A DNA stretch of 64,000 nt from Petrocella atlantisensis (GTDB lineage: Bacteria; Bacillota; Clostridia; Lachnospirales; Vallitaleaceae): positions 2,600,001 through 2,664,000 of the forward strand of contig NZ_LR130778.1 of the NCBI RefSeq assembly GCF_900538275.1, written 5' to 3'. Made by a program: the position numbers and the translations under genes. Each line of letters begins with the position of its first letter. The stretch's first letter is position 1. The notes beneath the pieces are model-generated. The model was not told the DNA's origin. It worked only from the letters and a program-made list of their open reading frames with translations, and ran no database searches. Of this stretch, positions 9,541 through 19,352 are shown one piece after another.

Positions 9541-10587
9541 ATGAAATTGAATAAAAAGAGATCAAGACTATTGCTGGTCACAGTTATTTCATTGGGGTTG
9601 TTCCTTAGTGCCATCTGGTTAATTGTTGTTGTTATAGAAAAAATAGATAAAGATAATAACAAGATTGTTATTGGCTATTGTGCGGATAACTTAGTAATTG
9701 AAAGATGGCAACGGGATCAAGAAATATTTAAGGCCAAAGCAATAGAATTAGGAGCAGAGGTTATTGTCTATAATGCCAATGAGAATAATGAGACTCAAAA
9801 CAGACAAATACGCATGCTCATTGACCAAGAGGTGGATGTCATCGTCGTCGTGCCTTATGAAAAAGATGGTATCAAAGAAGCAATAGATGAAGCCAGGAAG
9901 GCAGGTATTAAAGTCATTGCTTATGACCGTCTAATTACGGGTGTTGACATTGATGCCTACATATCTTTTGACAATGTTAAAGTGGGTGCACTCCAAGCGG
10001 AGTCACTTATTGAACAAGTCCCAACCGGCAACTATGTCATCATCAACGGTTCACCTGAAGATAATAATTCTTATATGTTTAATGAAGGTTATATGTCAGT
10101 CTTAGATGATTATGTAGGATATGGAGAGATTGATATTATTGCTGAAATATGGGCTGAAGATTGGCGTGAGGAGCCGGCTTATGATTTGATATCTAGGCTT
10201 ATAGAGCAAGGAGAACAAATTGATGCTATTATAGGGGCTAACGATCGATTAGCAGAAGCTGCCATTCGGGCACTTGCAGAAGCCGGCCAAGCCGGAACAG
10301 TCTTTGTTGCAGGTCATGATGCTGACATCTCAGCATGTCAAAGAATCGTAGAAGGCACCCAACATGTGACCATCTATAAACCAATAAAAAAGTTAGCAGA
10401 AGCCGCAGCAACCTTAGCGGTTGATCTAGCAAAAGGTCAAAATCCTCATGAAGATGAGACCATCAATAATGGTATTGAAGATATTCCATATATAAAATTA
10501 GATGTGATGACTGTGACCAAGGAGACCATGTTAGAGACAGTTGTTAAAGATGGTTTTCACGACAAAGAAGACATTTATAGAGAGTAG
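9541..10587 (+). CDS. Second membrane-anchored sugar-binding protein (XylF/ChvE class)
   Basis: 348 residues with an N-terminal membrane helix (about 10-32; no lipobox Cys) and a periplasmic-binding-protein type 1 domain: IVIGYCADNLVIERWQRDQ, DVIVVVPYEKDGIKEAIDEA, VIAYDRLITGVDIDAYISFDN, YVIINGSPEDNNSYMFNEG, FVAGHDADISACQRIVEGTQ. It resembles the ChvE protein encoded next (ITGVDIDAYISFDN versus VTNTDAVDYYITFNS) but is anchored. It is 12 bases after the response-regulator stop with GGTGGGG. Its place in the sensor operon suggests signal input; a second function as low-capacity receptor cannot be excluded. Confidence 0.78.
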   Translation: MKLNKKRSRLLLVTVISLGLFLSAIWLIVVVIEKIDKDNNKIVIGYCADNLVIERWQRDQEIFKAKAIELGAEVIVYNANENNETQNRQIRMLIDQEVDVIVVVPYEKDGIKEAIDEARKAGIKVIAYDRLITGVDIDAYISFDNVKVGALQAESLIEQVPTGNYVIINGSPEDNNSYMFNEGYMSVLDDYVGYGEIDIIAEIWAEDWREEPAYDLISRLIEQGEQIDAIIGANDRLAEAAIRALAEAGQAGTVFVAGHDADISACQRIVEGTQHVTIYKPIKKLAEAAATLAVDLAKGQNPHEDETINNGIEDIPYIKLDVMTVTKETMLETVVKDGFHDKEDIYRE

Positions 10588-10747
10588 CATTATATTAATC
10601 GTAAAATAGTTTAGATAAAATATATAAATGTAAACAGAATGTTAAATTTGTCATGATTTTGTCGTATTGTAGCCATGGTGATTATGTTCATATTTAAATA
10701 TAATAATAAATGTAACTGCAATTCATATATTTAAATGGAGGATAATT
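10588..10747 (+). promoter_or_regulatory. Regulatory region before chvE
   Basis: 160 very AT-rich bases between the sensor operon and chvE, with TATAAT-like words (near 10701) but no matching -35 at 17 bp. That pattern fits a promoter dependent on an activator such as the adjacent YesN-type regulator. AAATGGAGG precedes the chvE start. Confidence 0.4.
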
Positions 10748-11908
10748 ATGAAAAAACTAGTATCATTGTTATTAATTGCAACATTAGTTATGAGTTTATT
10801 GGCTTTATCAGGTTGTGGGAAAACTGAGGAAGCTCCAGCAACACCAGACACAACTACAGAAACACCAACTGAAGAACCAGCAGAACCATCAGAAGATGGA
10901 ACAGTTGACATCGGTATTGTTCTTCCTACTAAAGAAGAACCACGTTGGGTACAAGACGAACAAAGATTCTTAGATGCAATAGGCAGTACAGATTATAGTG
11001 TTGAGATTCTATTTAGCCAAGGTGACTCAGGACGTGAAATGCAAAACGTTCAAACACTTATCGCTAAAGGTATCAAAGTACTCATCATAACACCTCAAGA
11101 TGGTGACGCAGCAGCAGCAGCGGTTCAAGAAGCAAAAGCTGAAGGTATTACAGTTATTTCCTATGACAGACTTGTTACCAACACAGATGCAGTTGATTAT
11201 TATATCACATTCAACTCTATTTCAGTTGGTGCAGCTCAAGGACAATTCCTTGTTGATAACTTAGGAGACGGAACAGGCGAAAACCTATACCTATATGCAG
11301 GTGCAGCAACAGACAACAACGCATTCTTATTCTTTGAAGGTGCTTGGGGTGTGCTTCAACCTAAAATCGCTGACGGTTCATTTGTAGTTCAGAACTCATC
11401 AAAAGCTGTTGAGTACATGAACAAAGCAGAATTAACACGTGAAGAAATGGGCGAAATCATCGAGCAAATCACAACAGACTGGAAACCAGAAGTTGCTAAG
11501 TCAAAAGCAGAATCACACATTACAGCAGCACCTCCATCAGGCAAAACTTTCATCTTAGCACCAAACGACGGAACAGCTCGTGCAATTTATGATCAATTTG
11601 CTAGAGAAGAAGGATTAGAAATATACGTTACTGGTCAAGATGCAGAAACAGCTTCTATTCAATATGTAATCGATGGAAAACAAAGCATGACAGTACTTAA
11701 AGACGTAAGAGACCTTGTTAAAGGTGCAATTACAACTGCAACAGAAGTACTTGAAGGCGCAACTATTGAAACAAACGGCGAATATGATAATGGCGCAGTT
11801 GTTGTTCCAGCAAAAGACATTCAAGTTATCACAGTTACAACAGATAACGTTCAAGAAACCATTATTGATTCAGGATACTATGAAGCATCTGAATTCACAG
11901 GTCTATAA
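10748..11908 (+). CDS. chvE: Multiple-monosaccharide ABC transporter binding lipoprotein ChvE
   Basis: 386 residues. The signal peptide has lipobox LSGC, followed by an acidic Thr/Pro/Glu linker (about 25-52) and a type 1 sugar-binding domain with ChvE-specific sequences: GIVLPTKEEPRWVQDEQRF, GDSGREMQNVQTLIAKG, VISYDRLVTNTDAVDYYITF, FILAPNDGTARAIYDQF, YVTGQDAETASIQYVIDGKQSM. ChvE homologues bind arabinose, galactose, glucose and related sugars and can also present ligand to chemoreceptors. Codon use looks like that of a highly expressed gene. It is followed by a hairpin before mmsA, typical where binding protein is needed in excess. Confidence 0.92.
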   Translation: MKKLVSLLLIATLVMSLLALSGCGKTEEAPATPDTTTETPTEEPAEPSEDGTVDIGIVLPTKEEPRWVQDEQRFLDAIGSTDYSVEILFSQGDSGREMQNVQTLIAKGIKVLIITPQDGDAAAAAVQEAKAEGITVISYDRLVTNTDAVDYYITFNSISVGAAQGQFLVDNLGDGTGENLYLYAGAATDNNAFLFFEGAWGVLQPKIADGSFVVQNSSKAVEYMNKAELTREEMGEIIEQITTDWKPEVAKSKAESHITAAPPSGKTFILAPNDGTARAIYDQFAREEGLEIYVTGQDAETASIQYVIDGKQSMTVLKDVRDLVKGAITTATEVLEGATIETNGEYDNGAVVVPAKDIQVITVTTDNVQETIIDSGYYEASEFTGL

Positions 11909-11956
11909 AAAACATTCATAAATCATTGAACATTATGACTTAAAAATGAATTTAGT

Positions 11957-11990
11957 AATAGTGATAGACCCACATGGGTTTATCACTATT
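11957..11990 (+). terminator. Hairpin between chvE and mmsA
   Basis: AATAGTGATAGACCCA and TGGGTTTATCACTATT form a stem of about 16 bp with one G-U pair. The bases after it (CTATTG) lack a T-run, so it is more likely an mRNA-stabilising or partial attenuating hairpin that raises binding-protein output relative to the membrane subunits. Confidence 0.6.
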
Positions 11991-12023
11991 CTATTGAATG
12001 AGACACATAACAGATTCTAATTG

Positions 12024-12093
12024 GCTGGTTGCTAAGCAACCAAATTGCTGATTGTTAAACAATCAAATCGGCAGGTGGCCAAGCGATTCATGT
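12024..12093 (+). repeat. Tandem covarying mini-hairpins upstream of mmsA
   Basis: Imperfect 23-base units lie in tandem. Units 1 and 2 each form a 7-bp stem with a TAA loop (12026-12042: TGGTTGC-TAA-GCAACCA; 12049-12065: TGATTGT-TAA-ACAATCA); both arms have changed together, so pairing is preserved. A third, degenerate unit follows at about 12071-12093. They occupy the leader just before the AGGAG of mmsA. Confidence 0.6.
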
Positions 12094-12114
12094 AAGAATG
12101 ATAGGAGCTCTATT

Positions 12115-13632
12115 ATGGCAAATATATTAGAAATGCGTAACATTACAAAAGAATTTCCGGGTGTAAAAGCCTTGGACCAAGTTAACTTTGAAGTTGAAGA
12201 AGGCGAAATCCATTGCCTAGTGGGTGAAAATGGTGCAGGTAAGTCAACCCTTATGAAAGTTTTAAGTGGTGTGTATCCTTATGGCACTTACTCTGGTGAT
12301 ATTGTCCTTAACAATGAAGTTCAGAATTTTTCACGTATTAGTGACAGTGAAAAAAAAGGTGTCGCAATCATCTATCAAGAATTGGCATTGATTCCAGATT
12401 TGTCCGTTTATGAAAATATCTTTTTAGGTCATGAAATTCAAAAAAGAGGTATTGTAAATTGGCATGATACAAAAGCGGAAGCAGCCAAAATGTTAAAAAA
12501 AGTCAAACTAGAAATACACCCGGCATCAAAAATTATTGATCTTGGTGTGGGCGTACAACAGCTTATTGAGATTGCAAAAGCATTAAGCAAAGAGGTTAAA
12601 TTATTGATTTTAGATGAACCGACGGCCGCATTAAATGAAAGTGATAGCGAAAATCTACTGGAGTTACTTAAAGATCTTAAAAAACAAGGCGTAACTTCAA
12701 TTATGATTTCACATAAATTAAAAGAAGTTATAGCCATAGCCGATACAGTGACAGTATTAAGAGATGGCAAGACCATATGCTCTCTAAAAGCTGACAAAGG
12801 CGAAGTCAATGAAAAAGAAATCATTAAATATATGGTTGGTCGTGAGATTAATGATATATTCCCAAAAAGACTAGAAAAGAATTTTGGCGAAGTACAGCTA
12901 GAAGTGAAAAATTGGTCAGCCTTTGACCGTAAGTTGGGAAGACATGTTGTGAAAGATGCCAATTTCAATGTCAGAAAAGGCGAGATTGTTGGTATTGCAG
13001 GGCTGATGGGTGCCGGCAGAACAGAGTTTGCCCTTAGTATTTTTGGCAATTCAAAGTCATATGACATTTCTGGTGAGGTTCTGATTAATAATCAATTGGT
13101 CAGTCTGAAAAAACCTAAGGATGCTATTGATAATGGTTTGGCATATGTTTCAGAAGACAGAAAAGGTAATGGCTTAATACTCATACAAGATATTAAGCAA
13201 AACATCACCGTAGCCAATCTAAGTAAATTATCAAATTATATGGTCGTTAATAAGAATGAAGAAATTGAAATAGCAGAAAAGTATAGAGAATCGATGAACA
13301 TAAAAACCCCTTCCATTGAACAAAAAGTAATGAATCTCAGTGGTGGTAATCAACAAAAAGTAGCACTTTCCAAATGGCTTTTTGTAGAACCGAATGTCCT
13401 CATATTAGATGAACCTACAAGGGGTATTGATGTCGGCGCCAAATATGAAATATACACCATCATGAACGAACTTGTAACCAAAGGATTGAGTATCATCATG
13501 ATTTCATCTGAGTTGCCGGAAGTGCTTGGCATGAGCGACCGAGTTTATGTTATGGCTGAGGGACGTTTGACTGGGGAATTACCAATAGAAGAAGCAACCC
13601 AAGAAAAAATAATGGAAATGGCGACTGTATAG
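12115..13632 (+). CDS. mmsA: Multiple-monosaccharide ABC transporter ATPase (two fused domains)
   Basis: 505 residues with two ABC domains. The N-terminal domain has Walker [10 protein letters not shown], a variant signature [15 protein letters not shown] and Walker [12 protein letters not shown]. The C-terminal domain has degenerate Walker [10 protein letters not shown], signature [15 protein letters not shown] and [20 protein letters not shown], the usual XylG/GguA arrangement. The start at 12115 follows AGGAG at suitable spacing; an upstream in-frame ATG at 12052 would translate the mini-hairpin repeats and is rejected. It works with ChvE and MmsB. Confidence 0.93.
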   Translation: MANILEMRNITKEFPGVKALDQVNFEVEEGEIHCLVGENGAGKSTLMKVLSGVYPYGTYSGDIVLNNEVQNFSRISDSEKKGVAIIYQELALIPDLSVYENIFLGHEIQKRGIVNWHDTKAEAAKMLKKVKLEIHPASKIIDLGVGVQQLIEIAKALSKEVKLLILDEPTAALNESDSENLLELLKDLKKQGVTSIMISHKLKEVIAIADTVTVLRDGKTICSLKADKGEVNEKEIIKYMVGREINDIFPKRLEKNFGEVQLEVKNWSAFDRKLGRHVVKDANFNVRKGEIVGIAGLMGAGRTEFALSIFGNSKSYDISGEVLINNQLVSLKKPKDAIDNGLAYVSEDRKGNGLILIQDIKQNITVANLSKLSNYMVVNKNEEIEIAEKYRESMNIKTPSIEQKVMNLSGGNQQKVALSKWLFVEPNVLILDEPTRGIDVGAKYEIYTIMNELVTKGLSIIMISSELPEVLGMSDRVYVMAEGRLTGELPIEEATQEKIMEMATV

Positions 13633-13644
13633 GAGGCTAATAAA

Positions 13645-14823
13645 ATGTTTAATGATTTAACTAAAGCGATCAAGGAAAACATACGTGATTATGGTATGTA
13701 CATTGCACTCGGATTTATTATGATTATTTTCACCAACTTAACCAACGGTTTATTTATGACACCCCGTGTTATCTCGGACTTAATCGATATGACCGGTTAT
13801 ATCGCGGTATTATCTGTAGGTGTTACCTTAGTTATTGTTATAAGACATATTGACTTGTCCATTGGTTATATTGCCGGCTTCTTAGGAGCAGTAGCGGCTA
13901 TGTTGACATCAATCGTAGGACTACCTGTAGTGATTGTAATTCCAATTATTCTTATTATGGGTATGTTGATAGGTGCATTTTGGACAGGTACCTTGGTGGC
14001 AGGTTTTAAAGTACCGGCCTTTGTTGCAACACTTGCAGCTATGACCATTTTTAGAGGATTACTTATTAGAGTGACCAACAGTGCAACTATATTTACTGCA
14101 GATGATCAGTTCAATGCTATTGGTAATGGTTACATACCGGATATTGCCAATGTTCCCGACATGCATATTCTAACGCTGATCATTGGAGGATTGATTGTTA
14201 CTCTTTTTGTAGTCTTAGAAGTAAGGAATAGAATCAAGCAGATATCCTATCGACTTCATGTATCGTCATTGCCAATTTTTATAGTGAAGCTAGTGTTTGT
14301 TTCATCGATTATTATGTTTTTTATATGGAAAATAGCAAGCTTTAAAGGTCTTTCATGGACCGCGGTTATTGTTGCAATTGTTGTAGCTGTATATGCATTT
14401 ATTACTAATAATACAACTCTTGGAAGGCATATATATGCTGTAGGGGGTAATCCGGAAGCAGCAGAATTATCCGGTGTAAGTGTTAAGAAAATCACCTATA
14501 TTGTATTTGGTTCTATGGGTATGTTGGCTGGATTATCGGGTATACTTTTTACAGCTAGGCTTCAATCAGCTACACCAACGGCAGGTATGGGCTTTGAACT
14601 AGATGCTATTGCAGGTGCCTTTGTAGGTGGTACTTCAGCATCCGGTGGTATTGGTAAAGTAACAGGGTCGATCATTGGTGCCCTCGTTATGGCATCTCTA
14701 ACTAAAGGTATGGACCTTATGAATGTAGGTGTTTCATATCAATATATCATTCGTGGACTGGTATTGGTTGCAGCGGTCGTGTTTGACGTTTATACAAGGA
14801 ATATGCACGCAAAACAAGCTTAG
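13645..14823 (+). CDS. mmsB: Multiple-monosaccharide ABC transporter permease
   Basis: 392 residues with about ten hydrophobic helices. It belongs to the RbsC/XylH/GguB permease class: [56 protein letters not shown] and [20 protein letters not shown] are family-typical. It follows mmsA by 12 bases with AGGAGG and precedes a chemoreceptor gene by 17 bases, so one transcript probably carries all of chvE/mmsA/mmsB/mcp. Confidence 0.92.
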   Translation: MFNDLTKAIKENIRDYGMYIALGFIMIIFTNLTNGLFMTPRVISDLIDMTGYIAVLSVGVTLVIVIRHIDLSIGYIAGFLGAVAAMLTSIVGLPVVIVIPIILIMGMLIGAFWTGTLVAGFKVPAFVATLAAMTIFRGLLIRVTNSATIFTADDQFNAIGNGYIPDIANVPDMHILTLIIGGLIVTLFVVLEVRNRIKQISYRLHVSSLPIFIVKLVFVSSIIMFFIWKIASFKGLSWTAVIVAIVVAVYAFITNNTTLGRHIYAVGGNPEAAELSGVSVKKITYIVFGSMGMLAGLSGILFTARLQSATPTAGMGFELDAIAGAFVGGTSASGGIGKVTGSIIGALVMASLTKGMDLMNVGVSYQYIIRGLVLVAAVVFDVYTRNMHAKQA

Positions 14824-14840
14824 AAAATAGGGTGAGGCAT

Positions 14841-16547
14841 ATGCAGAAGCAAAAAATTAAGAAGATTAAGAAGATAAAGAAGATTAGGAAGAATAGCCAT
14901 AACAATAGAATGTTTAACATCAGAGTGTTGGTACCCCTCCTGTTTTCACTCGTAATCATCATGATTATCGGTATCGGCATATTGTACAACAACTCAACAA
15001 ATTCAATTAAAAATAGTTATAGTATATCCACAAATATTGCGGACATAAGAGATAATCTTATGCAAGCAACCCAAGAAGGGGATAACTTTCTTGATAATGA
15101 TGATGATGAATATATTAATACGGTAAAAGGTCATATATTTGCCATCTTCGATTTAATTGAGCTTACGCGTAGCCAAACAGATTCAGAAGTTATGATTGGC
15201 TATTTAGATGCCATTCAAGTGGATATTGAGGATTATCTCAGTAAATTTAATTATTTTGTTACCATACTCGAATATCAAGATGAAACCACTAACTTTAGCG
15301 ACAGTATCCTTCCAATTGCAGAAAGTGTTAAGGCCAATGTAGATTTGGCAAGAGAGCATACGAGAGTTGAACTTGAAAATACTTTAGAAGAGAGCACACG
15401 ATTGTCCTTCGTAGCCATTGTAATGATTGTTGCTATCTCCGGTATTTTTACACTTGGACTTTCTCTTACTATTAATAAGTCTATGAAGGAGTTATTAACG
15501 AAGCTTGGCAGGATTACTCAGACCGGTGACTTATCTACCAGAATCGAACTGAAGAGTAAAAATGAGTTCCAGGAGATTGGTCATTCCATTAATACATTTA
15601 TTGAGAGTTTGAGTGAAGTTGTTCAAGCGGTGAATCATTCTTCGAAGGAAGTCTTTGAGCATTCCAATACCATAGAGCAACAGTTACATTCGTTAGATTC
15701 GGATATACTGACCATGACGGATACGTTAATGCAATTGTCTTCAGGTACGCAACAAACCAGTGCTTCTTCTCAAGAGATTAATGCACACATAGAGGAAATC
15801 GTATCCAGTATGAACATTATTACTGAAGATATTAAGGAAGGTACTCGGTTGGCTCAAGCTAGTGACCAGCGTGCATCAGAACTTGGTGTAGAGGTTACCA
15901 ACAAAATTCAAAGAGCACAAGAAATTTATGAAAATACAAAGGGACAAATCTACAGGTCACTTGAGAAATCCAAAGAGGTTGAAAAGATTGGTATGCTAAC
16001 ACAAGCTATTTTGGGAATTAGTGAACAGACCAATCTACTAAGTCTTAATGCGGCTATTGAAGCGGCAAGAGCAGGTGAAGCCGGAAAAGGTTTTGCAGTT
16101 GTTGCAGCGGAGATTAGAAAGTTGGCGGAGACGTCCAGTAAAAGTGCCAGTCAGATTCAGCAAGTGTCGGATGCCATTGTTGAAACGGTTCATGAGATGT
16201 CATTAGATATTGAGAAGATTATGGCGTTCTTTGAAGAAGATGTTATGAAAGATTATAGAGACATGTATGGGGTTAGCGAGCAGTACAGTACAGATGCTGT
16301 ACAGTTTAAAGCTAAGCTTGAGCATATCTTTAGTGCTTTTAATAATGTGGATGGGGCAACACATGAGTTGTCCAACAGTATGGATGAGATTGCTGCTGCA
16401 ATAACTCAAAGTTCAAATGGGTTGGCGGATATGTCTATGAAGTCTGTGAGTATTAATGAGGAATCAAGGGTTATTAGAGCTTCGAAAGAGTTGTCCAATG
16501 ATTCTATTGATGCACTCAGAGAGAAAATGTCAGTGTTTAAGTGTTAG
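14841..16547 (+). CDS. Methyl-accepting chemotaxis protein
   Basis: 568 residues. A very basic cytoplasmic N-terminus ([12 protein letters not shown]) precedes TM1 (about 29-50), a four-helix-type ligand region, TM2 (about 188-212), HAMP, and a full signalling domain. The tip sequence is [22 protein letters not shown] (quoted as [20 protein letters not shown]) followed by [22 protein letters not shown]. It relays ligand signals to CheA. Its position after mmsB suggests taxis toward sugars captured by ChvE. The ATG at 14841 is preferred, close to GGGTGAGG; a GTG at 14832 is possible. Confidence 0.9.
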   Translation: MQKQKIKKIKKIKKIRKNSHNNRMFNIRVLVPLLFSLVIIMIIGIGILYNNSTNSIKNSYSISTNIADIRDNLMQATQEGDNFLDNDDDEYINTVKGHIFAIFDLIELTRSQTDSEVMIGYLDAIQVDIEDYLSKFNYFVTILEYQDETTNFSDSILPIAESVKANVDLAREHTRVELENTLEESTRLSFVAIVMIVAISGIFTLGLSLTINKSMKELLTKLGRITQTGDLSTRIELKSKNEFQEIGHSINTFIESLSEVVQAVNHSSKEVFEHSNTIEQQLHSLDSDILTMTDTLMQLSSGTQQTSASSQEINAHIEEIVSSMNIITEDIKEGTRLAQASDQRASELGVEVTNKIQRAQEIYENTKGQIYRSLEKSKEVEKIGMLTQAILGISEQTNLLSLNAAIEAARAGEAGKGFAVVAAEIRKLAETSSKSASQIQQVSDAIVETVHEMSLDIEKIMAFFEEDVMKDYRDMYGVSEQYSTDAVQFKAKLEHIFSAFNNVDGATHELSNSMDEIAAAITQSSNGLADMSMKSVSINEESRVIRASKELSNDSIDALREKMSVFKC

Positions 16548-16589
16548 ACATAGAGTAGTTGTATAAGGGATGAGCGAGAGTATAAAAAG

Positions 16590-16632
16590 AAGTTCCAATA
16601 TTTTAGAAGTTGTTTCTAAAATATTGGAACTT
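16590..16632. terminator. Bidirectional terminator between mcp and MATE gene
   Basis: An 18-bp perfect inverted repeat (AAGTTCCAATATTTTAGA with its complement, 7-base loop). TTTTG follows on the plus strand and CTTCTTTTT on the minus strand. It separates two convergent genes. Confidence 0.8.
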
Positions 16633-16651
16633 TTGTAGTTCTCCCATTCCA

Positions 16652-18004
16652 TTAAGCTAATGGAATGGTTTTATTAGCTATACGTCTGAAAAAGAAGAAA
16701 GCAATAGCAACAGCGGTCCAATTAATTATGACGATACCCCACCATACACCGTAGATACCAAGACCAAAATAGGTGCCGAGAAGATGGAAGAGGATAAAAG
16801 GCATGAGGATCTGTCGATAGAGTCCGATGTAAACGGCGAAATTTGGCTTTTTAATCCCTTGTAAGACAGAGATGATGGCGTTAAGTATGACATATGTAGG
16901 TAGAGCTAAGGCTTCGATACGTAAATAAGTCGTACCGGAGGATATTACAAGGGGGTCATCATTAAATATGCTAATGGCATAGGGTGCAAAAATGAAGATA
17001 ATAACGGCCCCGCTAACCATAATGGCGACGCCAATCCAGATAGACTTGCTTAAGACTTCATAGATACGTGTGATTTTTTTAGCACCAAAGTTTTGTCCGG
17101 CAATAGTTAGAGTGGCAACATTTAGTCCCAGTGCCGGTAGTAAAGCCAATTGTTCGACTCGGACGGCGGCTCCAAAAGCGGCTATTGTTGTGGCGTTGTC
17201 AAAATAGAGGATGAAATAATTGATGACAAATACACCGATGGCGATGGTTGCCATATTAAGGCTGGCAGGCATACCCTGCTTAAAAAGGCTGATAATGGTT
17301 GTTGATGATAAGCGTTCGCTCATGAAAGTCTTATAATTGAAAAGGGGACTCTTAATGACTCTATATGTAAGATAAACAGTACCTATTAGTTGTACCACTA
17401 CGGTAGCAAAGGCAATACCTATTACACCCATTTTCGGGATCCCGAACCAACCGAATATGAAAAGTGGGTCTAAGATTAGATTCATAAAAAAACCGAAAAT
17501 CAGAAAATTACGATAACTTTTAGTATCGCCTTGAGCATTAAGGATACCGTTTAGTATAAAACTAAGTATAAAAAAGCCTGCACCAAAGAAAATAGTCTGG
17601 GTATAGGAAATACCTAAGGCCATAGATGGACCAGAAGCACCGGTTACAGTAAATAAAAAAGGTGTAAGTATGAAACCAATTACGCCTAGAAATAGACTAA
17701 CAAGAATACCGGAAAGAAGCGCATTGTAAGCAAGTTTATGAAAATCATCCAGTGAATTTTCCCCAAGAGCAATGGAAGAAAGAGCAGTTGTACCACTTCC
17801 GATACCGGAACTGAGAGCAATAATGATGAAAAAAATGGGAAAAGACAATGTTAATCCAGCAAGTGCATCTGTACTTAGCATGCCGGCATAGTATGTATCC
17901 ACAACATTATACAAAGTATTGAATAAAAGTCCAATACTGGATGGAATGGCTATACGTTTCATATGGTCCAAAATTGGACCTTTAGTCAAATCAGTTTCAG
18001 ACAT
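16652..18004 (-). CDS. MATE-family multidrug/toxin exporter (1)
   Basis: 450 residues, twelve predicted helices in two similar halves, with MATE-type sequences (PSSIGLLFNTLYNVVDTYYAG, ALSSGIGSGTTALSSIALGE, PALGLNVATLTIAGQNFGAK). Family members export cationic drugs or metabolites using Na+ or H+. The start at 18004 has AGGTG nine bases upstream; the GTG at 18016 overlaps that site. A Fur/PerR-type 7-1-7 box (18024-18038) lies directly downstream of a probable -10 (TATACT, complement of 18043-18048), so control by a metal- or peroxide-responsive repressor is likely. Confidence 0.9.
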   Translation of the reverse strand: MSETDLTKGPILDHMKRIAIPSSIGLLFNTLYNVVDTYYAGMLSTDALAGLTLSFPIFFIIIALSSGIGSGTTALSSIALGENSLDDFHKLAYNALLSGILVSLFLGVIGFILTPFLFTVTGASGPSMALGISYTQTIFFGAGFFILSFILNGILNAQGDTKSYRNFLIFGFFMNLILDPLFIFGWFGIPKMGVIGIAFATVVVQLIGTVYLTYRVIKSPLFNYKTFMSERLSSTTIISLFKQGMPASLNMATIAIGVFVINYFILYFDNATTIAAFGAAVRVEQLALLPALGLNVATLTIAGQNFGAKKITRIYEVLSKSIWIGVAIMVSGAVIIFIFAPYAISIFNDDPLVISSGTTYLRIEALALPTYVILNAIISVLQGIKKPNFAVYIGLYRQILMPFILFHLLGTYFGLGIYGVWWGIVIINWTAVAIAFFFFRRIANKTIPLA

Positions 18005-18023
18005 AAAATCACACACCTATCAA

Positions 18024-18038
18024 TGATAATTATTATCA
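18024..18038. promoter_or_regulatory. Fur/PerR/Zur-type 7-1-7 box
   Basis: TGATAAT-T-ATTATCA is a perfect inverted repeat and an exact match to the minimal 7-1-7 Fur-family consensus known from Bacillus. It lies in the 5' leader or start region of the minus-strand MATE gene and about 100 bp before the divergent ROK gene. A further half-like AATGATAAT lies just before the ROK start region. Confidence 0.7.
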
Positions 18039-18141
18039 TTAAAGTATATCATACTATATGTGTTGAAGTCACTATATATTTCTAGAGTAGAAGACATAAT
18101 TATGCTATACTAATGATAATAAAAAAAAGAGAGGTGTTTAT

Positions 18142-19014
18142 ATGTACGGAGCAATTGAAGCGGGCGGTACCAAATTTGTGTGTGCGGCTGTGGATGAAGA
18201 CATGAACATTGTAGATCAAATAACAGTTGCAACCTTAGAACCTAAACAAACCATGAAAGAAGTTATTGAATTTTTCAAAAAAAACCCTGTAAAAGCAATC
18301 GGCATAGGTGCATTTGGACCAATAGAGATTAGTCCCAATAAAGAAAATTATGGGCAGATATTGAATACACCAAAGTTGGCATGGCGTTGGTTTAACATGT
18401 ATAAAGAACTCAGCGCAGCACTTGACATACCGATAAAGATTGATACGGATGTCAATGCAGCTGCCCTTGGAGAATTTAAAGAAGGCCATGCTGTTGGTAA
18501 AAGAAGTGTTTTATATATCACTATTGGAACCGGTGTCGGAGCAGGATTTGTCTTGGAAGGCGAGACCTTGTTCGGCTTAACCCATCCTGAGATGGGACAT
18601 ATTCTTATTAGACAAAAAGAAGAAGATGTATTTAAAGGTAACTGTCCAACCCATAACAATTGTCTTGAAGGTCTTGTATCAGGCCCGGCAATTGAAGCAA
18701 GACTTGGCATCAAGGGGCATGAGCTAGGTGAAGATCATGTGATTTGGGACCATGTTGCGGATTATATTGGTCAAGCACTTATGACCTATAATCTAATATT
18801 ATCTCCTGAAATCATTCTAATTGGTGGTGGTGTAGCACAACAAGCCCATCTTTTCCCCAAAATCAGAACAGCGTTCAAAAAGCATATGAACGGTTATATT
18901 GATCATGAAATTATTAAGGGTGACTTAGAAGAATACATTCAATACCCTAAACTTGGACAAAAAGCAGGGCTGGTTGGTTCAATTTATTTGGCTAAAGGGA
19001 TTGCCTTAGATTAA
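18142..19014 (+). CDS. scrK: ROK-family fructokinase
   Basis: 290 residues. The N-terminal phosphate-binding EAGGTKFVCAAVDED, the ROK zinc motif with HPEMGH and the CPTHNNCLEGLVSGPAIE cluster, and IGTGVGAGFV match B. subtilis YdhR/GmuE-type fructokinases, which convert fructose to fructose-6-phosphate with ATP. Length is normal (about 290-300). AGAGAGGTG precedes the ATG. It is divergent from the MATE gene and is followed by a structured 200-base region, not by a sugar operon. Confidence 0.87.
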   Translation: MYGAIEAGGTKFVCAAVDEDMNIVDQITVATLEPKQTMKEVIEFFKKNPVKAIGIGAFGPIEISPNKENYGQILNTPKLAWRWFNMYKELSAALDIPIKIDTDVNAAALGEFKEGHAVGKRSVLYITIGTGVGAGFVLEGETLFGLTHPEMGHILIRQKEEDVFKGNCPTHNNCLEGLVSGPAIEARLGIKGHELGEDHVIWDHVADYIGQALMTYNLILSPEIILIGGGVAQQAHLFPKIRTAFKKHMNGYIDHEIIKGDLEEYIQYPKLGQKAGLVGSIYLAKGIALD

Positions 19015-19225
19015 AAATTAAATCATGTATCAACCAATCTTTGCCACCGGGTAAAGTTTAAAAGGTGTTTTGCAGCATTTCGTTAGGTCTTAGAAGAAAT
19101 GTTGTCTAAACATCTTTTTTTGCTCTCTAGGAAAGCCTATGCTATGTAAACTATCAAGGAAATCTTTTCTGCCGGAACAATTTGCTTTGCAAAGCGGGCG
19201 TAGCCTCTTTGTTCTGCTAAAGGAG
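19015..19225 (+). other. Structured leader region separated from its gene by the IS
   Basis: No coding frame. It holds a short stem followed by seven T (ATGTT-GTCTA-AACAT then CTTTTTTT, near 19101-19123), plausibly the ROK terminator. It also holds a second fold in which GGAACAA pairs with TTTGTTC around an inner GCTTTGCAAAGC palindrome, ending just before AAAGGAG at 19219-19225. Without the IS this would be the 5' leader of the second MATE gene. No known riboswitch class was recognised. Confidence 0.4.
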
Positions 19226-19352
19226 ACCAGCTATGAAAAGTCAAGTATAAATTAGCTGGAAATTCTTTTTAATCGAATTCCTTAAAAAAGGGTAACTTTA
19301 ATAAGACTCCCTATAAGGTAGTTTTCAAAATCAAATGATATTCGGGTTTTAA

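Noticed and set aside
12438-13067. 209-residue open frame on the minus strand inside mmsA
   Set aside because: It lies wholly opposite a strongly conserved ATPase gene, is rich in Ser/Phe/Leu as expected for an antisense shadow, and has no ribosome site.
19120-19225. Known riboswitch (guanidine, yybP-ykoY, c-di-GMP) before the MATE gene
   Set aside because: None of the conserved core sequences of those classes was found.
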